NCBI GenBank assembly: GCA_012270975.1
Contig: JAAXHH010000034.1
Coordinates: forward strand, 1 to 64,000
Direction of reading: 5' to 3'
DNA from: Candidatus Latescibacterota bacterium
GTDB taxonomy: Bacteria; JAAXHH01
Length of the DNA: 64,000 bases
The notes beneath the pieces are model-generated. The model searched no databases, had not been told where the DNA came from, and worked only from the letters and a program-made list of their open reading frames with translations. Of the stretch, positions 52,179 to 61,234 are shown piece by piece (position 1 is the stretch's first letter; each line of letters starts with the position of its first letter). The translations under genes and the position numbers were made by a program.

Positions 52179-52739
52179 TTATGGTCCGAAACGCACCGTA
52201 CCCCTGAAAGTTTTCTTGCTCAGGTTGACGTATTTCTTCTCGGCGCCGATTTCGAACCGCATCACGTTGGCCTGCGTGTCGAACATATCGATCAGGATCC
52301 GGTTCTCGACCTCGATCGTCTCCACGCGGTCCACACCCGTAATCTGCACCAGGCAGGCCGTGGCGTCAAGGGCGTCCTCCATGCCGGCGTAGGTCAACTG
52401 ACGGTCTACGCCATTGACCCGGAACGCCAGCCGGGAGGCCAGGTAGTCCGCCACGTGCCGGTCGCGGTCCTCCCGGGCCTGGTCGGTCCAGAGCCTGAGC
52501 CGGGGACCGCCCTCGGCCACGATGGCATTCTCCAGATCGTCCGTGAAGATCCGCACGGACACGTCGAGACGGGCTTCGTCCGATTTCCACTTGACCCGCA
52601 CTATGCTCACGTAGAACACGTGGGCCTGTGCCGTGTCCGGACCCAGGACCGCGACCAGCCCCGTGACCGGGACCGGACCCAGGATCGGTTCGGCGGCGGA
52701 GATAAACAGCAGGCAGAGGAGGACCCTGAGCGTCGTCAT
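52179..52739 (-). CDS. Exported DUF6702 family protein
   Basis: The 186-residue protein has a signal peptide followed by AHVFYVSIVRVKWKSDEARLDVSVRIFTDDLENAI, the DUF6702 signature. The family has no assigned activity. It is found next to HupE-like permeases in marine and FCB genomes, as here, which suggests a periplasmic partner in metal handling. The gene starts 10 bp after the M28 peptidase stop on the same strand. Confidence 0.85.
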   Translation of the reverse strand: MTTLRVLLCLLFISAAEPILGPVPVTGLVAVLGPDTAQAHVFYVSIVRVKWKSDEARLDVSVRIFTDDLENAIVAEGGPRLRLWTDQAREDRDRHVADYLASRLAFRVNGVDRQLTYAGMEDALDATACLVQITGVDRVETIEVENRILIDMFDTQANVMRFEIGAEKKYVNLSKKTFRGTVRFGP

Positions 52740-52749
52740 CGCCCCCTTC

Positions 52750-54204
52750 CTACTGGGCCATCTCGTCCTTCAGGCCGTACTTGTCGATCAGGTAGATCAG
52801 CGTGGCGATGGACGCGCCGCCCAGCTCCAGCTCACGGCGGTTCACCGCTTCGAAGACGTCGGTGGGCGCGTGATGGTAGTCGAACGCCCGTTGCGAGTCG
52901 GGGATGAACCCGATGGTCGGGGTACCCGTCTCCCTGTGGAGCGGACCGATGTCGGCCCCGCCTCCGCCCTTGTTGATGTAGGAGATCGTGTTCTGGGGAA
53001 ACAGGGGCAGCCACGACCGGAAGCGTTCGAGGACCTCATCGTCCGCGGTCGCGCCGAAGCCCCGCGGGCTGAATCCGCCCGCGTCGCTTTCGAGGGCGAT
53101 CAGGTGCCGCTCGCCCGTTTCCTTCGCCACCTCGGCGTACTTCAGGCCGCCGCGGAGGCCGTTCTCCTCGTTCATGAACAGGACGGCCCGGATGGTGTGC
53201 CGTGGCCGGATGCCCAGTTTCTGAAAGGTCCGCAGCACGCCGATGGCGTGGACACTGCCCGCGCCGTCGTCGTGGGCGCCTTCAGCCACGTCCCATGAAT
53301 CGAGGTGACCGCCCACCAGGATTATCTCGTCCGGACGTTCGCTGCCCCGGATTTCGCCGATCACGTTGTGGGACAGGGCGTCGGGGTGCCACTTGCTGGA
53401 CAGGCGCATGTAGAGCTGCGCGCCGGGCTGTTCCTCCAGCGCTTCAATCAAACGGTCGGCGGACTGGTAGCCCAGGGCCGCCGCGGGGATACGCTCCACG
53501 TCTTCGAGATAGCGCAGGCCGCCGGTGTGCGGCGCGTCGCCGAAGTCCGAACCGGCCGACCGGATCACCACGCCCACGGCGCCGAACTTCGCCGCCTGGG
53601 ACGGACCGGCGAACCGCTGGTCCACGGCGCCGCCGTAGCCGGGACCCGTGGCGATCACCGTCTGGTCGAAGGCCCGGTTGTAGAATACGATCTTTCCTTC
53701 AACGGCCTCGCGGCCGATTTCTTCCACTTCTTCCAGGGAGTGAACCACCACGACGGGCGCCGTGATCCCCGCCGGCGCGGTCGGCACCGATCCTCCGATG
53801 GCCAGGGCTCGGAGCTCGATCATGCCTTCCTCGACGTCGACGATCCGCACCTGCTCCGGTTCACCCCGTTCCCAGTGGGGCACCATGACTTCCTGCAGGT
53901 AGACCCGGTCGAACCCATAGCCCTCCATCACCTCTTTTGCCCACGCCACGGCACGCTCCGCGCCTTCCGAACCGCTGAGCCGCGGACCGATGTTCTTGCA
54001 CAGGTCTTCCAGGAGGTAGTACATCTCTCCCGAGGTCAGCCGTTCGTTGAAGATCGCGTTGACGGTCTGCTCGTCGTCGGTCTGGGCGCGAACCTCGCGC
54101 GTATCGACAAGCGAATGTGAGAGGGCAAGACAGAGGGAGAGGAAGGAGAACAGGATCACGCGACGCGCGACCCCGGTTGCGGCATCCTGAAAGGGGGACA
54201 GCAT
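52750..54204 (-). CDS. M28-family zinc peptidase with PA domain
   Basis: The 484-residue exported peptidase has a signal (RRVILFSFLSLCLALSHSLV), an inserted PA domain (about 140-290), and a M28 catalytic domain. Zinc ligands are visible: His and Asp in GGHLDSWDVAEGAHDDG, the Glu pair in NEENGLRGG, Asp in ALESDAGGF and His in DYHHAPTDVFE. This is the carboxypeptidase Q/aminopeptidase type, cleaving small peptides in the periplasm or outside. The ATG at 54202-54204 has GGAGG six bases upstream. The frame continues upstream through a repeat array but that is not coding. The moaB gene ends 127 bp upstream. Confidence 0.9.
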   Translation of the reverse strand: MLSPFQDAATGVARRVILFSFLSLCLALSHSLVDTREVRAQTDDEQTVNAIFNERLTSGEMYYLLEDLCKNIGPRLSGSEGAERAVAWAKEVMEGYGFDRVYLQEVMVPHWERGEPEQVRIVDVEEGMIELRALAIGGSVPTAPAGITAPVVVVHSLEEVEEIGREAVEGKIVFYNRAFDQTVIATGPGYGGAVDQRFAGPSQAAKFGAVGVVIRSAGSDFGDAPHTGGLRYLEDVERIPAAALGYQSADRLIEALEEQPGAQLYMRLSSKWHPDALSHNVIGEIRGSERPDEIILVGGHLDSWDVAEGAHDDGAGSVHAIGVLRTFQKLGIRPRHTIRAVLFMNEENGLRGGLKYAEVAKETGERHLIALESDAGGFSPRGFGATADDEVLERFRSWLPLFPQNTISYINKGGGGADIGPLHRETGTPTIGFIPDSQRAFDYHHAPTDVFEAVNRRELELGGASIATLIYLIDKYGLKDEMAQ

Positions 54205-54275
54205 GAAGACCTCCGTATTGTTTCGTATTTTGGTAATATAGATGGCAACTAGAGACGTACCCGGTCCGTGACGGT

Positions 54276-54341
54276 CACCGGGTCGCCAAGTCGCCAAGTC
54301 ACCGGGTCGCCAAGTCGCCAAGTCACCGGGTCACCGGGTCA
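54276..54341. repeat. 24-bp tandem repeat with caccgggt sub-units
   Basis: The unit caccgggtcgccaagtcgcc (plus aagt) occurs twice (54276-54299, 54300-54323) and ends in two extra caccgggt blocks. It overlaps the moaB stop codon. Confidence 0.9.
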
Positions 54342-54846
54342 GTTCCCAGCCCATGTGGGCGATTTCGGTTCCGATCAGCTTCTCCCACGCGAGTTTCACC
54401 GCGGCCGGGGAGCCGGGCGTAGAGATGACCACCGTGTTGCGGTACACGCCCGCCGTGGCGCGGGACAACATGGCCGCGGAGCCTACCTGGTCGTAACTGA
54501 GCATGCGGAAAAGCTCGCCGAAACCGGGCAGGGGTTTTTCCAGTTTGCGGTTCAGTACATCGAAAGTCCGGTCCCGCCTCGAGATGCCGGTGCCCCCGTT
54601 GAAAATCACGATCTGGACATCCTCGCCGGTACAACTCTCCAGGGCGGCTTCGACCTGGTCCGGTTCGTCCCGGATCAGGCGGTAGGCGGCGACCCGGTGG
54701 CCCGCTTCTTCGATACGCGTCCGGAGGTAATCCCCGTTGACGTCCGTTTCCGCCGTGCGCGAATCGCTCACCGTAACGACGGCGACGCCCACGGGCCCGC
54801 GCTCGGCCGCGCGGGATTTGTGGAATGAGGCGCTCTTCGACGACAT
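54331..54846 (-). CDS. moaB: Molybdenum cofactor biosynthesis protein B
   Basis: A 171-residue MoaB/MogA-type protein, which adenylylates or helps insert metal into molybdopterin. [43 protein letters not shown] and [17 protein letters not shown] are the family motifs. The N terminus (about 1-18) is a Ser/Lys-rich extension. No other mo genes are nearby. The stop lies inside a 24-bp tandem repeat. It is located 9 bp after the rpmB gene on the same strand. Confidence 0.9.
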   Translation of the reverse strand: MSSKSASFHKSRAAERGPVGVAVVTVSDSRTAETDVNGDYLRTRIEEAGHRVAAYRLIRDEPDQVEAALESCTGEDVQIVIFNGGTGISRRDRTFDVLNRKLEKPLPGFGELFRMLSYDQVGSAAMLSRATAGVYRNTVVISTPGSPAAVKLAWEKLIGTEIAHMGWELTR

Positions 54847-54855
54847 GAACGGATG

Positions 54856-55095
54856 CTACAGCACGTCCTGCAGCCGCAGTCCCTGTTTCTTCAGGAAAGG
54901 CATCAGCCCGATCTTCGTGACCGTCCGCAGGGCGCTGACGGACATCTTGATGCGCACCGTGCGGCCCAGTTCGGGCACGTAGATACGCTTCAGCTGGAGA
55001 TTGGGATACTGACGCCGCTTGGTCTTGTTATGAGCGTGGGATATGTTGAAGCCGACCAGGGGTCCTTTTCCGGTCAACTTGCATTTTCTGGACAT
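54856..55095 (-). CDS. rpmB: 50S ribosomal protein L28
   Basis: A 79-residue L28: it opens SRKCKLTGKGPLVGFNISHAH and ends TVTKIGLMPFLKKQGL. It lacks the CxxC zinc pair of some L28 proteins (only one Cys, in RKCKLTG). GGAGG seven bases upstream of the ATG supports the start. It follows rpmG by 25 bp in the same operon, and moaB follows it. Confidence 0.97.
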   Translation of the reverse strand: MSRKCKLTGKGPLVGFNISHAHNKTKRRQYPNLQLKRIYVPELGRTVRIKMSVSALRTVTKIGLMPFLKKQGLRLQDVL

Positions 55096-55120
55096 GAGGC
55101 AAGCCTCCAGGAACGCTTAG

Positions 55121-55282
55121 CTACCGCGTCTCCCGGTACATGACGTGCCGCCGCAGCGTGGGATCGTACTTCTTGAGTTCGACGCGGGCGGTCGTATTAC
55201 GCCGGTTTTTCTTGGTATAGTAGCAATGCGCGCTTTCCGTGCTCTTGAGTTTTACCAGGTCACGGTTCTTGCTCTTGGCCAT
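55121..55282 (-). CDS. rpmG: 50S ribosomal protein L33
   Basis: A 53-residue protein too short for many ORF filters: [15 protein letters not shown], then [20 protein letters not shown] and [17 protein letters not shown]. This is L33 of the zinc-free type, with a single Cys (Cys20). GAGGAG lies seven bases before the ATG at 55280-55282. It heads the rpmG-rpmB pair, a common arrangement. Confidence 0.97.
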   Translation of the reverse strand: MAKSKNRDLVKLKSTESAHCYYTKKNRRNTTARVELKKYDPTLRRHVMYRETR

Positions 55283-55423
55283 GCTGCACTCCTCGACGAG
55301 CGAATCTTCGAAATGCCGGTTTTACCGATCAGGCGATGAAATCTAATGGGCGTACGCGGGAAAATCAAGGAAATAAAACAAATCCCGCATCCCCGGTTGT
55401 CCGGATCACAAAGATCCGCCGGC

Positions 55424-55783
55424 CTACGCCTCGTCCATGGCGCAGGCTTCCAGCTCTTCCAGCGACACGAATTCCAGGGACATGACGTGGGTGGCGCTCA
55501 GCACCACCGGCGGCGCCATGCCCGCGTCGTAGGCCTCTTTCCAGCGGTTCACGCACACGCACCAGCGGTCGCCTGGTTTCAGGCCCTGGAATCCGAAGGC
55601 GGGCACGGGGGTGCTGAGGTCGTTTCCCGCCGCCTTCGAAAAAACCAGGAACTCCTCGGTCATCACCGCGCAGACAGTGTGGACGCCCGCGTCGCCCGAT
55701 CCGGTATTGCATGCGCCGTCGCGGTAGAACCCGGTCAGGGGATCCGTCGAACAGCCGGTGAGTGGTCCGCCGAGTACGTTCAT
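55424..55783 (-). CDS. DUF2237 family protein
   Basis: The 119-residue protein begins MNVLGGPLTGCSTDPLTGFY and has the family motifs DGACNTGSGDAGVHTVCAVM, FLVFSKAAGNDLSTPVP and GLKPGDRWCVCVNRW, with three to four conserved Cys. The function is unknown. The start is the ATG at 55781-55783 by homology; the frame stays open much further upstream, antisense to nothing informative. No strong ribosome binding site is visible. Confidence 0.85.
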   Translation of the reverse strand: MNVLGGPLTGCSTDPLTGFYRDGACNTGSGDAGVHTVCAVMTEEFLVFSKAAGNDLSTPVPAFGFQGLKPGDRWCVCVNRWKEAYDAGMAPPVVLSATHVMSLEFVSLEELEACAMDEA

Positions 55784-55874
55784 GAGGTGATCGCGAGTCG
55801 GCCTGCAGGACGTTTTTGCCGCGCCACCGCTCGAGACACGGTGGCGCGAAGATCCGATGCGAAACGCGGTTTTA

Positions 55875-58145
55875 TCAAAGGTCGAACAGATAGGCCAGCT
55901 TGACCACCAGCGTCCGGTCCAGCGGATCGCCGAGCAGGGCTTCCGTCGTGTCCTCGTTGTCGCGCCGTTCGTTGTACACGACAAAGAGATTGCTGCCCGG
56001 GCTGATGATGTAGTTGAACCGGAAATTCGACACGAACCGGTCCTGCTGGGTGTCCCACTGCACCAGCGCGCTGAGCGAGAGGTCGGGCGAGAAAGAATAG
56101 CTGGACCGGACGCCGAAGATGTGGGCCGTGACATCCCGCTTCCTGTCTTCGATGTCGGTGAGCGTCACGTCGTTGAGCTCGTACCGGGGTCCGAAGGTGA
56201 AATTCGAACCTGCGCGCAGTCCGCCCTCGAGATTCAGCGAACGCCGGTTGCCGTTGATGTACTGGCCCAGGATGAGTTGGAAGTCGGCGAACAGGGGCTT
56301 GCTCAGGTTCGTCGTGTAATGCATGCGCGTGGACGCGTCCGTGTAATTCCCCACGGGGAGCTTGACGCCCAGAATCGGGCGCGTGCCTTCGCTGATCCGG
56401 CGGTAGGCGCGGTCCAGCGTGATTCCCGCCTGCTCGCCGCCGGTGAAGAACAGCTCCCAGTGGTAGTGCTCCCGCCGGGTCAGCTGCGTACCGTCGTCGC
56501 CGAACGTGGCGGCCAGCACGATATGGGGAAAGTACCGGCGGACGATGCTGTTCGTGGGTTCGGGCGTGAAGAACGCGCGTGCCGAGACCTCGTGGAATCC
56601 GCCGAAATTCCGGGCCAGGCTCCGGCGGCTGAAGAAACCCATGCCGGGATTGAAGTACTCGGACACGCCCATGTACAGGCCCTCGAACTGCCACAGGGGC
56701 CCGTTCCAGCGCGACCACAGCCTTCCCGCGAAGCCCGATTCGTTTTCCTCGCCTGCCTGGTAGGTGGTGCCTGCCAGGAACCCGCTGACGGCCAGCTTGG
56801 GACCGATGGCCAGGTTGAAGTCGCCGCCGGCGGCCCGGTTGTAGTCACCGCCGCCGACCCGCTGGTTGGTCACGATGAATCCCACGTTGGATTTCTCGCC
56901 CACGTCCTGGCTGATCCGCGCCACGGCGTAGATATTATCCTCGAGCTTGGTGTCGCCGAACCGCTCGTCACCCGTGCGCATAAGCAGCAGGCCCAGGTTT
57001 GTGCGGCCGGCCTTGCCCGTCAGGCGGCCGCCGCCGGTGATCGGCACCTGCCTCAGCGCGCCGCTACCATCGCGCGCCAGGCCGATGTTGCGGCTGTAGA
57101 AGAGTTCCGTCTCCCGGGCCACGCCGAAGCGGAACAGTCCGCCGTTCTCAAGGAAGAAGGCGCGCTTTTCGGGGAAGAACAGGTTGAACTGCGTAAGGTT
57201 GACCTGCGCGTCGTCCACCTCCACCTGGGAGAAGTCCGTGTTGTAAGTCAGGTCGAGGGACAGGTTGTTGGTCAGGCCGTACTTGACGTCCACCCCGCCG
57301 TCGAAGTCGTCGTCCCGCTTAGTTGGCCCCGGCTCGTAGGTCCAGGTGGCCCCGCCCAGGGAGTACGGCGTAACCTGCAGGTAGCGGTGGTCGTGCCGCG
57401 TGAGGTTCATGCCCGAAAGGGTCCCGGCCACCGACACCTGGGAGATGTTGAAGGGGCGGATGACGGGCGCCCAGAAGGACTGCTCGTTCCGCCGGCGAAT
57501 CTGGCGCTCCAGGTTGATCCCGAAATCGACGTCGTCCCCGGTCTCGAAACGCAGCGTGCTCCAGGGAATGGCCATCTCGGCGTACCATCCCTCCTCGTTC
57601 CGGGAGGTGTATACGTCCCACACCCCGTTCCAGTCCGTCAGGATGTTGGTATTGAAGCGGCCCTCGGACCGGCCCTCGTTGCGCACCTGGGCGTCATAGC
57701 GGGCGCCGTCGGGGTTGGTGGCGAAGAGAATGCCGTTCTGCCGGTCCAAAAACGTATCCAGGATGATCTGGAAGTAATCGTCGTCGGCCAGGTCGCCGTC
57801 CCGCGCCATCTGGGTGGCGATGATCTGGGAGGGGTCCGAGTCGTAGGCCCAGACGCCGATGTAGAGCGTCTGCTCGTCGTAAAGGACGCGCACCTCGGTG
57901 CGCTCGGACGCCGGCTGGCCCTCGTCGGGGCGTTGCTGGGTGAAGCCACTGGCCGCCAGGGCGTTCTGCCATATGCCCTCGTCCAGTACGCCGTCCATGT
58001 GCAACGCTTCCAGGATGCGTAGCGGGACGATCTCCCGTTCCTGCGCCGACGCGGTGCCGGCGGTCTGCATAGCCAGAAGGACGGCCATCAAGACCGTGAA
58101 GTAGAAGGCGGTCAAGGTGCGCGGGGATGTACGAATACAGTACAT
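55875..58145 (-). CDS. DUF5916 outer-membrane protein with CBM9-like N domain
   Basis: A 756-residue exported protein: signal peptide, a CBM9-like beta-sandwich (about 35-210; MDGVLDEGIWQNA, YIGVWAYDSDPSQI, ILFATNPDGARYDAQ), and a DUF5916 barrel-like remainder ending LVVKLAYLFDL. DUF5916 proteins are common beside TonB receptors and are thought to be outer-membrane barrels that bind or transport saccharide-like ligands. The ATG at 58143-58145 is preceded by GGAGGAATAG, whose bases are the last codons and stop of the TonB receptor, so translation is coupled. The gap to that gene is four bases. Confidence 0.85.
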   Translation of the reverse strand: MYCIRTSPRTLTAFYFTVLMAVLLAMQTAGTASAQEREIVPLRILEALHMDGVLDEGIWQNALAASGFTQQRPDEGQPASERTEVRVLYDEQTLYIGVWAYDSDPSQIIATQMARDGDLADDDYFQIILDTFLDRQNGILFATNPDGARYDAQVRNEGRSEGRFNTNILTDWNGVWDVYTSRNEEGWYAEMAIPWSTLRFETGDDVDFGINLERQIRRRNEQSFWAPVIRPFNISQVSVAGTLSGMNLTRHDHRYLQVTPYSLGGATWTYEPGPTKRDDDFDGGVDVKYGLTNNLSLDLTYNTDFSQVEVDDAQVNLTQFNLFFPEKRAFFLENGGLFRFGVARETELFYSRNIGLARDGSGALRQVPITGGGRLTGKAGRTNLGLLLMRTGDERFGDTKLEDNIYAVARISQDVGEKSNVGFIVTNQRVGGGDYNRAAGGDFNLAIGPKLAVSGFLAGTTYQAGEENESGFAGRLWSRWNGPLWQFEGLYMGVSEYFNPGMGFFSRRSLARNFGGFHEVSARAFFTPEPTNSIVRRYFPHIVLAATFGDDGTQLTRREHYHWELFFTGGEQAGITLDRAYRRISEGTRPILGVKLPVGNYTDASTRMHYTTNLSKPLFADFQLILGQYINGNRRSLNLEGGLRAGSNFTFGPRYELNDVTLTDIEDRKRDVTAHIFGVRSSYSFSPDLSLSALVQWDTQQDRFVSNFRFNYIISPGSNLFVVYNERRDNEDTTEALLGDPLDRTLVVKLAYLFDL

Positions 58146-58149
58146 CTTT

Positions 58150-60498
58150 CTATTCCTCCATGGGTTGCCCGAACGGTACGGACAGGCTGATCGTAACATT
58201 CCGACCAGGATCGTCGGTAAAATAGCGAAATCGGCTCAGGTAGTCGCGGTAGCGCTTGTTAAACAAGTTGTGCGCGCCGAACTGCATGCGGACCGGTTGG
58301 TCGGCCACGACCAGCTCCGCGTGCAGCAGCACGTCGAAGAGGCTGTAACCGGCTGGCGGGTCTGCGAAATCGATGCCTGCGGGAAAATCCTCCTGCCGCA
58401 GGACGAAGCGGCCTTCGAACCCTATCCCGGCTTCCAGCAGGCGTCCGGCGGAGGGCAGGCTTAAATCCAGGCCGGCGATCAACCGGGTGGGTGGCATCTG
58501 GTACAGGGGTTGGTTTTCCGCCGTGTTTCGTCCACGGACGAGCGAGGCGGAAAGATAGGTGCCCACGTACCTTGTAAGGTCGTACTCCAGGTATCCGTCC
58601 AATCCCTGAATCACCGCGTCGGACTGGACATAGGTAAATTTGGGGAACGCGCCCCGAATTGTCAACACAAGATCGCCCGCCGGCAGCAGCGAGATGAAGT
58701 TGCGGTAACTCGACCTGAAAACCCCCAGTTCACCGCGGCCCCGCTCTCCCCTGTACCGCAGGGTGAGATCCGTGTTCAGGCTCGATTCCGTGTCCAGTTC
58801 CTTGTCTCCGATCTCGAACTGCGCCGTGCCATGATGAACGCCATAGCTGTACAACTCGTTCACCCCGGGCGGGCGCCAGGCCCTCCCGACGTTGGCGGCG
58901 ACGGCCAGGGTCGGTGTCAACTCGTGAATCAGGCCGAGAACACCCGTCATATTGCGATAGGTGTAGATTCCCCCCTCGACGATCTCGGTGGCGCGCCGGC
59001 CTTCGTTCGAGTAGATCTCCGTCCAGCGGTAGTCGTATCGCAGACCTGTTTCCACCGTAGTCCTGCCGTTCGTCCAGGATTCCAGGGCGAACACGCCGGT
59101 ACTGTAAGCCTGGAAGTCGGGAATGAGGAACCCCGTGCTGAACCGTTCGTTTCGCTGACGCATGCCGCTGATGCCGACCTTACCGTACCAGTTTCCGAAG
59201 TTCCGGTGGTGGAAGATCACTTCGCCGCTGTGGGTCTGCAATCCCAGGTCGAACCCGGGCCTTGTCGGCGCGGCGCCGCTCCGGGTGGCGTCCCACTCCT
59301 CGCGCCGGTTGTACTGCTGTCCATACCGCAGTTCGAGATTGCCCACCCCCTCGAAACGTACCAGGGATCGAACGGACAGAAGATCGTGGTCCACCCGCTG
59401 ACGCGGATTGCCGATATCGTAGGTAAATTCGCCCGTGAACAATGGGGCGCCTCGCTCGATGGCCCGTTTCAGATCCGTGGTGTTGCCGATATGAGCGCCC
59501 TTGTAAATCCCCAGCCAGGTACCGAAATGACTGAAATAGGCCTCCGTGTCGATCCGTTCCGTCGTATAACCCAGTGCCACGGAGTAATTCCGTTCGTCGA
59601 ATCCGGAATTCCGTATGACGTGCCTCGGCGCCCGGGCGTCGCCCGCCCGGCGGAGACTCCCCTGCACCCGCCATTTGAGTCCCGGCAGGCGGTGGAGCGC
59701 CCCCTGCACGAGGAGGGAGGCCGCCCCCTGTTTGTTGTTGGAAAAGAGATTCGTGTTGAATCTGCCGCCGAACCCCGGGTCCACGGGCAGCTCCGGCGGT
59801 TCGACGCGGATTACGCCCCCGATGGCGCCGGCGCCGTACTGCACGCCGGCGGCGCCCTTGAGCACCTCGATGCGGGCAGGGGCAAAGGGGTCGATCTCCG
59901 GTGCGTGGTCCCCGCCCCACTGCTGTCCTTCCTGGGTGACACCGGCGTTGAGAACCAGCACCCGGGCGCTGTGAACTCCGCGCACCACGGGCTTCGAAAT
60001 GGCCGGTCCCGTGGTCAGGGTGGATACGCCTGGCAGGGACTCCAGCGTCTCGCCCAGCGTCTGGCCCCGGCGTTCTTCCAGGGCGGACGGGGGCAGGACG
60101 AGAACGGACTGGCTGGATCCGGTGAGCTCGCCCGCCAGGTCCCGGTCTCCCGTGACGGTGACCTCATCACCAATCAGGATCTCCGGCTCCATGCTGACTT
60201 CGAGCACGGGCGACCTGATTTCGGTAACCTTTATCTCGCTTTGGATCGTCCGGTAGCCGATAAACCGGAATTCGATCGCGTGGCTTCCCAGTGGTACGTT
60301 TTCCAGACGGAATACGCCTTTTTCGTCCGTAAACGCACCGATCTCGAGCGCGGGCAATACGACCGTCACCGCCGGCAACGGATCGCCGCGCTCGTCCAGC
60401 ACCTTGCCGTTCACCGTGGCGGCCCGTGCCTCTGCCGGAAGTACGAAGCAGGACACGGCGATCGCCAGGACGGCGCACAGTACTCTCGTTGCTTTCAT
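58150..60498 (-). CDS. TonB-dependent receptor with carboxypeptidase-regulatory-like domain (ZnuD-like)
   Basis: The 782-residue outer-membrane receptor has a signal peptide (ending AEARA), a CarboxypepD_reg-like domain (about 28-110; VNGKVLDERGDPLPAVTVVLP), a plug (LPGVSTLTTGPAISKPVVRG, VQYGAGAIGGVIRVEPP) and a 22-strand barrel ending ISLSVPFGQPMEE. It fits ZnuD-like or related metal receptors in layout. The ATG at 60496-60498 has GGAG nine bases upstream. It is tightly coupled to the DUF5916 gene. A paralogue with very similar protein sequence lies at 62225-64000. Zinc or another metal as ligand is inferred from the His/Asp-rich lipoprotein next door. Confidence 0.9.
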   Translation of the reverse strand: MKATRVLCAVLAIAVSCFVLPAEARAATVNGKVLDERGDPLPAVTVVLPALEIGAFTDEKGVFRLENVPLGSHAIEFRFIGYRTIQSEIKVTEIRSPVLEVSMEPEILIGDEVTVTGDRDLAGELTGSSQSVLVLPPSALEERRGQTLGETLESLPGVSTLTTGPAISKPVVRGVHSARVLVLNAGVTQEGQQWGGDHAPEIDPFAPARIEVLKGAAGVQYGAGAIGGVIRVEPPELPVDPGFGGRFNTNLFSNNKQGAASLLVQGALHRLPGLKWRVQGSLRRAGDARAPRHVIRNSGFDERNYSVALGYTTERIDTEAYFSHFGTWLGIYKGAHIGNTTDLKRAIERGAPLFTGEFTYDIGNPRQRVDHDLLSVRSLVRFEGVGNLELRYGQQYNRREEWDATRSGAAPTRPGFDLGLQTHSGEVIFHHRNFGNWYGKVGISGMRQRNERFSTGFLIPDFQAYSTGVFALESWTNGRTTVETGLRYDYRWTEIYSNEGRRATEIVEGGIYTYRNMTGVLGLIHELTPTLAVAANVGRAWRPPGVNELYSYGVHHGTAQFEIGDKELDTESSLNTDLTLRYRGERGRGELGVFRSSYRNFISLLPAGDLVLTIRGAFPKFTYVQSDAVIQGLDGYLEYDLTRYVGTYLSASLVRGRNTAENQPLYQMPPTRLIAGLDLSLPSAGRLLEAGIGFEGRFVLRQEDFPAGIDFADPPAGYSLFDVLLHAELVVADQPVRMQFGAHNLFNKRYRDYLSRFRYFTDDPGRNVTISLSVPFGQPMEE

Positions 60499-60528
60499 TC
60501 GGAAATACTCCAAGCTCGCGTTTACAGG

Positions 60529-60577
60529 GAATAGGCCGCGGCCGTGTCCGGTCTACGAATAGGCCGCGGCCGTGTCC
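60529..60577. repeat. Perfect 21-bp direct repeat containing GGCCGCGGCC
   Basis: The unit gaataggccgcggccgtgtc (plus c) occurs at 60529-60549 and 60557-60577, with a 28-bp period. Each contains the palindrome GGCCGCGGCC. It lies between the lipoprotein stop and the receptor start and could be an operator, attenuator or simple duplication. Confidence 0.9.
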
Positions 60578-60580
60578 ATA

Positions 60581-61234
60581 CTATGTCCGCACTTCGACTT
60601 CGAAGGTCACTTCGATGTCCGTCTCGTCGCTCGGGGTCACGCCGTCCTTGGGTGCGTCATCGTAGTGACTCTGACTGACCCGGAACTGACCGTTCCGCGC
60701 GTTAGCCGGAACAGTAAGCGTGAACCTGACTCCGACGGGATAATCGACCCCCGTGTTCGTCACGTAATCGGATTCCTTGTCCGCATAGGCAACGGTGGCC
60801 GGTGCAAACCCGCCAAGGGTATGAAAGAACAACTGGTGGGCCTCGGCTTCTTCCTTCACCTCTTCGGTGATGTCCTCCGGCGGACTTTCCTGCTCGTTCA
60901 ACTCCTGTATCACGCCGTCGTAAACCGTACCCGCGACTACGACGATCTTGTCCACGACCGGCGCGTTGCCGCCTTCGCCGTCCAGGTCCCGGAACTGCGC
61001 TATGACCGGCGTTCCCCCGCCCTGGGGCGTAAGCGTGACCTTGAGTGTCGTGATAAGCTCTACTTCGCCCGGTCCGTGGCCGTGGTCGTCGTCGTGGTCG
61101 TCCTCTTCATGTTCTTCCGGATCGGCAGGACCCGTCGGACTGGATTCTTTATCGTCGGCGCAGGAAAACGTCAGCGCGGCGGCGAACATCGCGGCGGTCA
61201 TGACGGACAGTAAGTTCCAGCGGTACTTCAACAT
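60581..61234 (-). CDS. His/Asp-rich lipoprotein next to TonB receptor
   Basis: The 217-residue lipoprotein has a signal ending LTFSC and an acidic, histidine-rich segment (PEEHEEDDHDDDHGHGPGE, residues about 38-56) that should bind divalent metals. It is followed by two beta-rich domains (TLKVTLTPQGGGTPVIAQF, QLFFHTLGGFAPATVAYAD). Similar proteins sit beside ZnuD-like receptors in FCB genomes, as I recall. It is probably in one operon with the receptor and may hand over metal. The ATG is supported by the signal peptide. The ligand is unknown; Zn or Ni is likely. Confidence 0.8.
   Translation of the reverse strand: MLKYRWNLLSVMTAAMFAAALTFSCADDKESSPTGPADPEEHEEDDHDDDHGHGPGEVELITTLKVTLTPQGGGTPVIAQFRDLDGEGGNAPVVDKIVVVAGTVYDGVIQELNEQESPPEDITEEVKEEAEAHQLFFHTLGGFAPATVAYADKESDYVTNTGVDYPVGVRFTLTVPANARNGQFRVSQSHYDDAPKDGVTPSDETDIEVTFEVEVRT

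Noticed and set aside
54205..54321. N-terminal extension of the M28 peptidase through the repeat array
   Set aside because: It encodes repetitive WRPGD residues from intergenic repeats and bypasses a signal peptide with a good ribosome binding site.
54276..54341. Tandem repeats as an attachment site
   Set aside because: No integrase, tRNA gene or mobile element lies near.
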